Positions 12,987 through 23,700 of a stretch of DNA of 52,775 nucleotides are shown piece after piece; positions within the stretch are counted from its first letter, which is position 1, and every line of letters begins with the position of its first letter. Location of the stretch: positions 1-52,775 of the forward strand of contig JFHB01000210.1 in assembly GCA_000729835.1 (NCBI GenBank), read 5' to 3'. The stretch comes from Atkinsonella hypoxylon. Its lineage: Eukaryota > Ascomycota > Sordariomycetes > Hypocreales > Clavicipitaceae. Made by a program: the position numbers and the translations under genes. The notes below the pieces were generated by a model. That model was given only the letters and a program-made list of their open reading frames with translations. It searched no databases and was not told where the DNA came from.

Positions 12987-13229
12987 TATTATAGAATAAT
13001 TATATAGACCTATAGGTCACTAGTGTATATAACTGCAATTATATATAAGTAGTTAGAAGTAACACTTAAGTAGTTAGATTGAACAATTAACTATTATTTA
13101 CTAGAATACTATTACTAGATGCTCCCTACAGTAACTCTTACAACTCCTCTTACGAATCTTTGCATAACCTGTTAAATCCGACAACCCATTATTACTTCCG
13201 ACAAACCCGTGTTGGATCCTACTGTAACA
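12987..13229 (+). repeat. Gy-2 3' LTR
   Basis: Starts TATTATAGAATAATT, the RIP-altered form of TGTTACGGGATAATC, and ends CCTACTGTAACA, followed directly by the target repeat CTTAT. Here the inner (left) half is mutated and the outer (right) 80-90 bases keep CpG, the mirror image of the 5' LTR. Confidence 0.92.
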
Positions 13230-13256
13230 CTTATAGAACTAGTTACTTCTTACATT

Positions 13257-13267
13257 TCTAGAGGGAG
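13257..13267 (+). promoter_or_regulatory. Polypurine tract of Co-1 copy C
   Basis: TCTAGAGGGAG directly precedes the LTR start. The identical tract precedes the 3' LTR of copies A (31529-31539) and B (36556-36566, inverted). In LTR elements this position primes plus-strand synthesis. Confidence 0.75.
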
Positions 13268-13846
13268 TGTTAAAAATAAGCTACCCTATATAGCCTATTT
13301 TTATGCCTACTAGTTGCTCTATTACGTAACCCTTATTAGGTCTTATTACGTTAATTTTTAGTAGAGATATTACTGTTACTAGATGTGAAACATCTAGATT
13401 TAACTAAGGCAAAGTTGCCTAACCTATAGTTAACTTTAACTGCGATTTTCTCTATAACTAGCAATAGTAGAAATTCAAGAAGTATACTATTTAAAAGCTA
13501 AGAATTAGGGCTATCTAATAGTATAATTGTTGGATAGGGTTGCTTATAAGGGTTGCTTATTATTAGTGAAATTTGTTAAATTGTGCACATAAGCGTCTCG
13601 TTTGTATAGCCGTAAGTCGATTTTTTTGTTTTTATATAGTAAATCTTTTTGCGGAAATTATAAAGTAGCCTACAAGCCCCTTCTAGCGACTATAGCCCGC
13701 TAATATAGTTAGTAGGTCTATAAGGAACTAGAAAGATTTAAGATCCTACCCTTACTAACTTGTTCGTTACAGCGCTCTCAATATAAAGATACCACTATTA
13801 CAGTTATCTATTGCCTCTACGTGATCTAGTACTATACACTACAGCT
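13268..13846 (+). repeat. Co-1 3' LTR, copy C, truncated
   Basis: 579 bp of a 692-bp LTR. Starts TGTTAAAAATAAGC. Compared with the LTRs at 15076 and 31540 it has a small indel in the GATGTGAAACATC stretch, otherwise mostly transitions. Confidence 0.9.
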
Positions 13847-15075
13847 ATTTACGCTCTACTAGCTATTAGTTTATTATATACTAAAAGAATAACACTAATA
13901 ACAACTATTTATACTCTACACCCTTAATAACACCCCTTATATATAGATAGGTTATATATATTTAATAACTATTTGCTATAGCAATAAGGATAAAAAAGAG
14001 AGAGTGCCTCTTAGTTAATAAAAGAGATTGTTATATAATAATTACTTTAAATATAAAGAGACCTAAGGATATAGGTAGTTTATACACTAGTAACACTAGT
14101 ATTATAGCTAGCGCCTATATAATAAGTAGATAATTAATAGCTATATATAGAGGATTATAAGGTAAAGGTAGGTAGAGAGTTAATAAACCCTAGAAGAGTA
14201 TAGTTAAGTAAAGGGGCGTAATTAGCCTATTATAGTGCAACTAATAGGTTAGTTAGTAGAGCAATTAACAGCTATTGCTAAGGTGCTATAAGCAATTAAA
14301 GAGAAAGGAGATAGAGTAGATATCTATTTATATATTAGCTTTATAATACTATACTAACAATAAATAGTGTATTAGTACAGCAATAGAATAGCTAGAGTAA
14401 AGCGCTTAAGTGCAGACGTTATACCTCTATTTTTTTATAAGTAGATAATAGAGGAAATATAAAGAGAGGTAGATAGAGAGTTAGCTGCTATCTATAGTAC
14501 CTACTATAGATAACTAAAGGGATTATTATAGAGGCTAAAAGAAGAAGGAGAGTATATTATAAACTTAAGCTTTAAGCTTAAGTCTTTTAGTAAAAGAAGA
14601 ACAGTAGAAGAAGGATAGAGATCTATATAGGTAAAGGGATAGAAGTAAGCTATATTTATCTAGAGATTAGTTAGGCTTTACTAAGCTCTAGAGAGAGAAC
14701 CTTAGCTATAGAGTATATACTAAAAGGGGCTCCTAAGGGGATAGACCTACCCCTAGATATATAGTATAGAGGTATAGAGAGGCTTCTAGTTCCTTCTCTC
14801 TTTCTCCTTTCCTCCCTATAATTATAGTTCTTATTATAGACGCTAGTTAGCAGCAGCCACTAGGCTAGTCTATTACAAGAATATATAGAAGAGATTAACG
14901 CTAATACAGCTAGCTCTAGCCTATTAGAACAATATAGATATAGTAGTGCTGCAGGAGCTAGCTAGAACTAGCTAGTTTCCCTTTAACCTAAGCCTAGAAT
15001 AGTTCTAGCTAGTAGTATATAGAGGCTGTATAGCAGTGTATATTAATAAATAGTATAGTCCTAAGAAGTAAGCAG
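13847..15075 (+). mobile_element. Non-LTR retrotransposon (Tad/I-like LINE), 5' part with ORF1 remnant
   Basis: This segment continues into 32232-35485 once Co-1 copy A is removed (target repeat AGCAG at 15071-15075 and 32232-32236). Its own coding content is weak. From about 14200 to 14550, and again at 14878-15060, one can read hydrophilic stretches such as EEYIEEINANTAS between TAG/TAA codons. That would fit an ORF1 or the N-terminal region of ORF2. The first 80 bases contain an imperfect direct repeat (CAGCTATTTACGCTCTAC, then CAACTATTTATACTCTAC). Assignment to the LINE comes from continuity, not from a domain. Confidence 0.55.
14555..14877 (+). repeat. LTR-3, RIP-mutated copy inside the LINE
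   Basis: Aligns end to end with the less mutated 322-bp LTR at 50629-50950. It starts TATTATAAAC (from TGTTATGGAC) and ends CTATTACA. The 5' hairpin is still palindromic after mutation. Flanks are GAGTA (14550-14554) and GAATA (14879-14883), which would be a 5-bp target repeat with one RIP change and a 1-base offset, so the TSD is uncertain. No internal region is present; it is a solo LTR or a very short element. Confidence 0.75.
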
Positions 15076-15765
15076 TGTTAAAAATAAGCTACCCTGTATA
15101 GCCTATTTTTATGCCTACTAGTTGCTCTATTAGGTAACCCTCATTAGGTCTTGTTACGTTAATTTTTAGTAGAGATATTGTTGTTACTAGATGCAAACAT
15201 CTAGATTTAACTAAGGCAAAGTTGCCTAACCTATAGTTAACTTTAACTGCGATTTTCTCTACAACTAGCAATAGTAGAAATTCAAGAAGTATACTATTCG
15301 AAAGCTAAGAATTAGGGCTATCTAATGGTATAATTGTTGGATAGAGTTGCTTATAAGGGTTGCTTGTTATTAGTGAAATTTATTAAATTGTGCATATAGG
15401 CGTCTCGTTTGTATAGCCGTAAGTCGATTTTTTTGTTTTTATATAGTAAATCTTTTTGCGGAAATTATAAAGTAGCCTGCAAGCCCTCTCTAGCAACTAC
15501 AGCCTACTAATATAGTTAGTAGGTCTATAAGGGACTGGAAAGATTCGAGATCCTACCCTTACTGTTCGTTACAGCGCTCTCAATATAAAGATACCACTAT
15601 TACAGTTATCTATTGCCTCTACGTGATCTATACTATACACTACAGCTTGATTTAGGCCGCTGCTGCTTCCACTACGTGATAATTGCTAGGAGCAATTACA
15701 GGTGCTAAATATAAGAGACCACTACCCTCTTCTATCTAGTCCTGTAATCCCTATTATTTTCAATA
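15076..15765 (+). repeat. Co-1 5' LTR, copy A
   Basis: 690 bp, TGTTAAAAATAAGC to TTATTTTCAATA. The terminal ATA is the RIP form of ACA. It matches the 3' LTR at 31540-32231 with mostly C/T and G/A differences. Near the end are two short inverted repeats, AATTGCT/AGCAATT and, in better preserved copies, CTAAGAG/CTCTTAG. Confidence 0.93.
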
Positions 15766-18293
15766 GTAATAATACCCCTTCTTTTAACTATTCTAATGGA
15801 ATAATTAAAAACTCCTTACTATATAATATAGGTTCTACCTGTTATATAGTTAACAATAAAGCATTTTTTAGGACTTTTAAGCCTATAAAAAAGGGTAAAA
15901 CTGCGCCTATTGCTACTAGAGGAGGTCCTATTTATCCTAAAGGACAGGGAACTGCTGTATTCTAGGTACTAGTTAGTACAAATCCAGCTAAATATAGGCC
16001 TTTAGCTCTAAAGGATGCTCTATATTGCCTAGGTTTAGATACTAACCTAATAAGTGGTCTAAAGCACTATTTAACAGGGGGCACTCTCCTTAGAAATTAG
16101 CTATTTCTAGCTGATAGAAGCTGCTGTAGGCTTCTAAATCCCAAAAAGCATGGTTTCTTCTTACAGCTTAAGGGGCAAGAGACCCCTAGAGTGTATAAAA
16201 ACCACGCAAATCTCTCTTATATAGGATTTACTAGCAATAGTTATAATAGCGGTTATAATACTAGTTATTCTATAGAGGTTTAAATCCCTTAACAGCCTAG
16301 TTTTAATCTAGAGGAATATAGCTGAATCGAGGAATTATCTGATTTTAAAGAAGATAATACCAATAACAATGCTATAGAGCCATTAGCCCTAGTTCCTAAA
16401 CGGGCTCCTAGTTAGATTCCTTCTAATAATAGGGATTTAGAAGGTCTAAATCCTAAGTTGCTAGATATTAGAGGAAATAGCCGTCTAGATCCCTTAAACG
16501 AGGCCCGTGGTTCTTAAGAGATCTAGCAAGATAGGGAGCAACAGGAAGCTAGCTCTAATGATAATTCTAGTAGTAATTCTTCTATTACTGCTTCTTCTTC
16601 CTATAAGAAGCTCCTAGAATTAGCTGCTACTTAGTACGTTAGATTAGGGCATATAGGACTCCCTTTACTAAAGAAGACTGCTTCTATTACTAAAGGTATT
16701 CCTAATTTTACAAAAATCAAGGAAAAGGATTTTAACTGCCTAGCTTGCAATTAAGCTAAAGCTGTTAGAAGACCTAGTAAGCGTACTATTCCTAACTCCC
16801 CTAAATGTTTAGATATTATAGAGGGAGATACCGTTAAAATAGAGCCTATACTGCACAACAAAAGGCCCCTAGTTCTATTTCTAATTAATAGAAAATTACA
16901 GTATAAGTGGTCTTTTAATCTAGCTAATAAAGAGAGTTCTACTCTCTATAGCTGTATTAAAGGCTTCTTTAAGAAATTAAAGAACTAGTATAACTGCTAC
17001 CCTAAACACCTTTATTTTAATAGTAGTACAGAAATTAATACTAGGTTGCAAGCTTAGCTATCTTCTAAGGGTATTTACTTTAGCACCTCTTGCCCCTATA
17101 TTTATAAATAGAATAGGCTAATAGAGAGAGCTATAAGGGTACTTCTAGACCGTTTGCGTACTACCCTACAGTGGTTACAATTACCTCTATATCTATAGTC
17201 TTATATTCTTCCTGCTATAGTAGATTTAGTTAATACTACTACGAATAGTACTAAACCACTAAGTTCTAAACAGCTATATCTAGCTGATTTAGAGCCTTCT
17301 AAGACCTATAAGCCTAATTTTACCAAAATAAGGGCTATAGGCTTCTATTGCAAAGTTCTAATTCCTTTAGAACAACAATCTAGGTTGCAGAAGCTAGCTA
17401 AAAGAACTATTCCTAGTAGACTTTTAGCTACACTAGGTTCTAATGTATATCTAATATATATCCCCTCTAAACGAGCTGTTATAAAGACTAGCTTCGTTAA
17501 AATTATAGAAGGAACAGGTCCTATTTCATGGAGCATCCCTAAGGTTCCTATTGGTTCTATAGTAGATAATCCTTTAGAGAGAGAAATCGATAACCAGCAA
17601 TTAGTGGATAATTATACTCCTAAGTATCCTTATCCTAGTTATCTAGATGTGCTGAATTATCCACTAGAACCTGTAGATCAAGCTCTTCTACTAAGCAACC
17701 CTATAGAAGCTGTAGAGGCCCCTAAAGCCCCTATATCTATAGAAGCCCCTTAGGCTAATATAGAACCTATAGAAGCTGAAGCTAAATCTATTAATGCTAA
17801 TGCTATAGATTTAGATAGAGACATATTTTCCTTAATCAAGGATCTATGCTTTAAGGCAAGGACTAAAGCAGCTATTACTTCTAATAGTAATAAGGATAAA
17901 CTTCCTAACACCTAGAAGCAAGCCCTAAAAAGCTCTGCTAAGCAGCATTAGATAGAAGCTACCTATAGCGAATTTAAGCAGCTATTAGCTGCTGGAACCT
18001 TTAAATTTATAGGGAAAGACTAAGTACCTAAGGGCTAAAGAGTTCTAAAGAATAGGCTTGTTTATAGGCTTAAAAAGGATAAAGAAAATAATCCTATTAA
18101 ATATAAGGCCTGCCTTGTTGCTAAGGGATTTATGTAAATAGAAGGTTAAGATTACCTAGAGACCTTTGCTGCAACTAGTATTCCTTCTAGCTGGCGTATA
18201 TTATTAGCTCTTGCAGCTTTTAATAACTGGGAAGTCGAGCAAATCGACTTTATAGGAGCGTTTTTAAATAGCAAGCTAAAGGAAGCTATTTAT
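15766..18293 (+). pseudogene. Co-1 pol, 5' part: protease, integrase, start of RT (copy A)
   Basis: Begins in the protease, whose D-T-G-S motif now reads NIGS (15825-15836) next to conserved YIVNNKAFF. A GAG-pre-integrase module follows (RLGHIGLPLLKK near 16650, then NCLACN and AKAVRRPSK near 16735-16780). The integrase core shows FNSSTE where an Asp is expected, and YK*NRLIERA near 17110, where PEQNG is usual, so the catalytic Glu is Lys. An open 122-codon piece at 17385-17753 is the integrase C-terminal/linker region, with a repeated IEAP/IEAVEAP acidic stretch. RT then starts, with YRLKKD, YKACLVAKGF and IDFIGAFLNS, and is cut at KEAIY by the Gy-1 insertion. Confidence 0.9.
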
Positions 18294-18775
18294 TGTGTCG
18301 CGGCGGGGTTACCCCCTTGCGCTCTTATATTAGCTTTGCAAGGGATGCTACATACAGATTTTTCTCTATAAGAGTGCACATTGCCTAGATATCTAGATAG
18401 TTTAAGCAAGCAAGCGCATAAGCAGCTTCTGCTAATTCTTTTGGGCTTTTGCTCTTTTAATTAATTAATATCTTTTAGCCCGCTTTAATTTACAACACTT
18501 AACGCTTAAGAGACATTACTTTACTGCTAGTAACACTTTCCCTAACTCTTTAGTATATTTAGCTCCTTTTGCGTATATATATCTTCTAAGCTGTAATTAA
18601 TATTTTATTTCTGCCTTTTCTAACTATTTAATCTTTTTGCCTACTATTATTTAATAGTATACACTAATAGATATCTTGCTCTTTACTAATTCTCTTTAAT
18701 CTTAATATACACTATATTGCTACCTACTTTAGTGTAGGCTGTATAGTTATTTAGGGGTTTAGTTTTAAGTTAATA
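18294..18775 (+). repeat. Gy-1 5' LTR, copy A
   Basis: Starts TGTGTCGCGGCGGGG. The inner end is AAGTTAATAA, the mutated form of the GAGTCGACAA ending of the 3' LTR. The outer 130 bases are GC-rich and CpG-containing; the inner third is converted to AT. Confidence 0.9.
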
Positions 18776-19267
18776 AAAATAGAGGCTTTACTAGAGACTT
18801 ATTCTAATTAAAGCGCGTTATATAATTAAAAGGTTTTTTATAGAGATCCTAAAAGAAAGAAGAAAAAGCTGCTAAGTATTAAGAATAAAAGGGCACTTTA
18901 GCTTAAATATTACTAAATAAGAAAGAAGGAAATTATAGAGATAAAAGCTCTATATTATAAGGGATTATTTAATTAAGAGAGAAAGAAAATTTCTATAGCT
19001 TTTTTAAGCTAAGAAGAGCTAGGCCTAGTTAAAGATAGTTACTATATTATAAATACTAGCTAGTCTATTTAACCTCTATTTTACCCTTAACTAAGATATC
19101 CTTAATACAGTAAAAAGGAAGTTTTTAGGTCCTTTAAACGTTATAATTATTTAATTATAGAGAAAAATTTCTCTTTTATCCTTATTTTAGCAGTTATCTT
19201 TATATTTACTGTTATTAGTAATTAAGTTCTTAGTCTCTATATTTTAGTGTTAAAAGCTTATATAACT
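18776..19267 (+). other. Gy-1 leader between 5' LTR and gag
   Basis: Begins TAAAAATAGAGGC, where a primer-binding site is expected; I cannot match it to a tRNA 3' end. The rest is non-coding AT-rich sequence shared with copy C (1090-1572 inverted). Confidence 0.5.
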
Positions 19268-20700
19268 ATAGAAGCAAAAGGTAAGAGCATTAAAAGTATA
19301 GATAATATAAGGAATTATATATATTATACTCTTTCTACTAAGTAAGATTAATTATTCTTTTTATATCTACCTTCTATATTAAGCTATTCTACTAAGTATT
19401 TATATAAGTTTAGCATTCTATATTCTTTAAAGAAAAGCATAAGCTCTATATTTAAAGCAGCTAATACTAGCTCTAGTTAATCTAGTAAATTTTCTAAAAA
19501 AGTTATTTTAAAACCTAAGGTTATAATAGAATTAAATACTTAAGATAAAAAAGCTAGTACTAGTAGCACTATAGCTATACCTTATAAAGCTCTTACTAAA
19601 GCAATAGGTAAAGCTATTAAAAAGTAGTAAGCTTAAGCTACCTTTAATAAGAAGTTTAATATATATTAATTTAAAGGAGAAAATGTCTTTAATTACTTAA
19701 CTAGCTTTAAGCTAAAAATAGAGACCTTATTTATCCTAAAGGAAAACTAATAGAAAATATTTATTTATTATATTAATCTATTAATCTATAAGTATATAAA
19801 GGTTATTTACACCTTATATAATTAAAAAGAAGCTAAAGAGTAGCTTTTACTTTAGTATAAAGCTACTCCTTAGGATTAAAAGAAGTAAGCTAATAAAAAG
19901 CTTAAAGACTTAAAGAGAAACTATTTAAGAACTATAAAAGACACTCTCTATTAGCTTTAAGAGCATTAAGCTGCTATAATTAGCGCTAAGCTCTATATAT
20001 AGTATAGTATAACCTCTTAGTTTAATTACATTTATAAGGCCTTACTAGATGCTATACTTACTAGCTTTATAGATTAAATAAAAGTTACTAAAGCTAAGTT
20101 TATTGTAATACTCTATAGAGAGTTATTAAAGCAGCTTAGCTAGTATATATAAGCTAGAATAGAGCTAAAAGACTATAATTCTAAACTCTATAATAATAGA
20201 AGAGACTACTTTTATATACCTTTAAGTAGAAGAAGTTCTAAGTATTATAGTATAAGTAATTTTAGTTATAAAGCTAAGGAAATTATATAGCTTATTTTAG
20301 AAGTAAAAGATTAAATAAATAATTTAATCTAGAAGTTTAAAGATATAAAGATTATACTTATAAAGTAAGTAGTTTTAAAGATAGATATTATAAAGCTTTT
20401 TAAAGAGAAATTTAGAAAAAAGAAGGAGAAAAGGCAAAATATATATATTAACGCTATTAATATATATAACAATACTTAAAGCTTTAGGACTTATACAACT
20501 AAAAGCTATATAAGGCAGTATTACTACTATTACTATAGTAAAGAAGGTTATTATATAAATTAATGCTAGTTTTACTAGTATAACAATAAGATTAGCTTTA
20601 TAAAGTATAATTAAAGAGTAAGTATCTTAATAGTAAAATTAAATAATCTAGTGCTACTTATTCTTATATAAAGCTTCTTTAGTATAGAAAGTTATCTTTA
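19268..20700 (+). pseudogene. Gy-1 gag with a RIP-destroyed zinc knuckle
   Basis: Frame 2 reads on from about 19268 (ATA-GAA-GCA, possibly a lost ATG) through a Lys/Ser-rich N-terminus and the stretch GENVFNYLTSFK (about 19678), to a nucleocapsid-like end. At 20525-20566 the spacing of a C-X2-C-X4-H-X4-C knuckle is kept around SKEG, but the first two Cys and the His are now Tyr (TGT/TGC to TAT/TAC, CAT to TAT) and only the last Cys remains. These are single-step RIP changes. The frame runs on into pol without a shift. Confidence 0.78.
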
Positions 20701-23700
20701 TAGGCTTATAGTGTTCTAGGTTAATTACTTTAACTACTATATTATAAAATAGTATTATTTTTAAGTTAAGGAATTTAGTAAAAAAACATTAAACTATTAG
20801 AAGCTTAGTAAGAAAAAGAGAAAGACATTAGATTAAATCTTTAATAAGATTAATATTTCTAATTATTACTTAATATAGATTCTACTAGAAGCTATTTTTA
20901 AGAGGGACTTTACTAATAGTACTACAGTAACTTTAACGTTTAAGATAAAGAAATATAGACCTAGAAGAACTCTCTATATACTAATTAAGAAGAGAATTAC
21001 AGCCTAGCTCTTTAGAGTTTATACTATAAAAATATAATGCTTTATTAAGTAAAAAAAAGCTTTAAAAGACTAAGTAAAAAGGAAAAAAAAGAAAGCTAAA
21101 GAAAATAGCTCTATAGATATAAAAGTATAGCTTCTTATATAATTATTTAAAGATATTTTTTAGAAAAAGATTAAAGTTAGCTTATAAGACCTATACTAAT
21201 TAATGCTTATACTTACAGAAGTAATAGAGAATAAATGCTTAATATAAGTAAATAGTGTTAATAAAGTCTATTATATTAATAAGATAAGTGCTAAAGTTAT
21301 ACCTCTATATTCTATCTTAAGGAAGAGGTAAAGAGTTAAGAAGTAAAAAGATTAATTAATTAATATTATTAAAATAATATCTACTATAGTTAAAGAGGCA
21401 ATAGAAGATAATAAGGAAGATATTACTAATAAATACATAAGATAGCTGCTTAATAGTATCTAAAAGGATTTATAGAATATTATATAAGAATATATAAGAA
21501 ATTATATTAAAGAGAAGAAGTTTATTATAAACCTATAGGTAAATACACTTTATATTAAAGAATTAAATAGTATTCTAAAGCTAAAAGCAATTATAAGCTA
21601 TTTATAGAACTTACTTTACCTTTAAGTATAACTTAAAAGCTTAAACTCTTTACTTATTAATAGTCTTATAAATTATAGTTTATAAGAGAATATTATTACT
21701 AAGGACCTTATTAAAGAGCTTAATTTAAAAATAACTCTAATAAAGTAAGAGACTACTACTATATCTTTTACATTATATAAGCTTATAATATTAGAAGAAG
21801 TAATAATAAAGCTGTACCTTAGAAACGTCTAAACGCTAATTTACTTTTATATTACACTAAAGTCTTTATATATATAATTAATCCTTAGAATACCTTTTAT
21901 ATATATAGCTAAAGTTACCTTTAAGTATAGTAATAAAGGAGGTAAGCTTCTCTTAAAGTGCTATTTTAGTAATATTATATTAGTCTTAAGGGTTACTAGA
22001 AGTATTAAATAGAAAACTGCAATAAATAAAGTAATAACTACTAGTGTTAATTTAATCTTAATTAATAAGTTATTTAAGGATTTAGTCTATAATTAAATAG
22101 TTAAAGAGAGTCTTAAAGCTAAGTTAAACAATAATAAAGAGCTAGTACTTATAATAGAGAATAAAGGTATAGCTATTACTAACCTTATAATAAAGGGAAT
22201 AGCTAATTAGTATAGAAGCTAACTTAAAGAGGCTATAGAGAAGATTTAGCCCTTAAGGTAATTATAACTAATTAATTTAAAGGTAAATATATTATATAAG
22301 CAGAAAGCTAATAAAATTCTACTAAAAGACAATATTCCCTTAAATAGATCTATACCTAATAGAGACCTTAAGTAAAAATAGAAAAAGTAGAAAAAGGTAA
22401 AAGTATACTTAAATAAATTAGGAAAATACACTAAATATATTATAGAAAGATTTAGCAAAAAGCCCTAAGGATTCTAAATAATAAAAGAGCATTTAGATTA
22501 AATAGTTAGATAAATATAAAGATATTTAATAGAAAAAGAAGTTAATGTTTTTAAGGAAATCCTCTATAACTAAAAGGTAGTACTAGCGTAAAACTTATTA
22601 GAGTATAGAAAGATTAATCCCTTAGTTACACTACCTTAAGTTATCTATACTATTGCTTATAGAGCTTAAAAAGTAAAGTTAATACTAATACCTATTAGCC
22701 TATAAAGAAGATTAGTTAATTTATTAAAAAAGAAGCTTTAGTATAGATTATTAGAAAAGAGCTATAGATCTTATAGAAACCCTTACTTTTTAGTAATAAA
22801 GAAGAATAAAGAGATATAACTAGTGCTGTTTACAACAGCCTATAATAAGATTACAATATAGAACGCCTATATTCTAGAAGGAGTAAAGGCTTTTAGTAAA
22901 GAATTTAGGATATATAAGATACTTTTAGTTATTAATTTACTGTTAAGCTACAACTAGGTGCTACTTATAGAGAAAAGTAGAGACTTAACAATAATTTTAA
23001 TAGTAATAGAGCTTTTATAGCTTTATATACTTCCTTAAGGAGCAACTAACTCTATTGCTTAATTTATTTAAATAGTAAAGAGAATTCTTTTTAACCTAAT
23101 TCCTTACACTTATAAGCCTTTCTTAGATAATATTACAGTAAAAGGCCTTACTACTACTTATAATAGAGAGGAAGTATTGCTTAATATATAAAGATATATT
23201 ATAGAATATTTAATTAATATTAATAAAGTCCTTATTAATATTAAGCTAGTTAGTTACACTATATCTACTATAAAATTAAAGCTATACTAAAAGACTATAG
23301 AGATTGTTAAATTTATATATAGCACTAATAAAAGAAAACCTTTAGAAGTAAAAGTAATAAAGATTTTAGAGTAAATAGAGTGTAAAAATGTTTTTAAGGT
23401 TAGATTCTTTCTTAAGCTTATAGGCTGTTATTATATTTAGGTATAGCATTACTCTATAAAAGCTAAGCCTCTTATAATTTTACTTAAGAAAAGTGCTAAG
23501 TAGACTTAAGAACTAAACTAAAAGAATACTATAGAGGTCCTTAAGTATATAATAATAACTACATTAGTTCTTATAATAATTAATCTTAACCTAAGCGCTA
23601 GAGAAATTATATTAATAGTTAATATAAGCTTAAAAGGATAAAGAGCAATTTTAATATAAATTATTAATAAGTAATAATACTTTATACAATATAAAAGTAG

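Larger units (their letters stand above)
3280..13229 (+). mobile_element. Gy-2, complete chromodomain Ty3/Gypsy retrotransposon
   Basis: A full-length LTR element of about 9,950 bp with 243-bp LTRs at both ends and a perfect 5-bp target duplication CTTAT (3275-3279 and 13230-13234). It was inserted into the 3' untranslated part of Co-1 copy C. Internal order: gag, protease, RT, RNase H, integrase and a chromodomain-like tail in frame 0, then a separate long frame (ORF3) before the 3' LTR. RT-RH-IN order marks Ty3/Gypsy, and the chromodomain suggests a chromovirus. All frames are broken by RIP. A lone LTR of the same family is at 44553-44796. Confidence 0.92.
13230..13846 (+). mobile_element. 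Co-1 copy C, right remainder with truncated 3' LTR
   Basis: The Copia sequence resumes after Gy-2 with CTTATAGAACTAG, passes a polypurine tract (13257-13267) and enters the 3' LTR at 13268. Homology to the other Co-1 LTRs stops at about 13846 in ACAGCT. The last 110 bp or so are missing, replaced by sequence I assign to the LINE. So the LINE either inserted here or the copy was truncated. The missing part could lie beyond the window. Confidence 0.85.

Noticed and set aside
15089..15271. A 60-codon open frame on the minus strand, also at 31553-31735 and 51912-52094
   Set aside because: The three are the same antisense stretch of the Co-1 LTR. Copies B and C do not keep it open, and it has no family features. 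It is LTR homology, not a gene.
17345..17536. Minus-strand open frame, with its counterpart at 38822-39013 in copy B
   Set aside because: It is antisense to the Copia integrase C-terminal region, which is coding on the other strand in both copies.
22246..22458. Minus-strand open frame, with a related one at 51642-51827
   Set aside because: Antisense to Gy-1 pol upstream of RT. The composition is Phe/Leu/Tyr-rich, as expected from the reverse of a Lys/Asn-rich coding strand after RIP.
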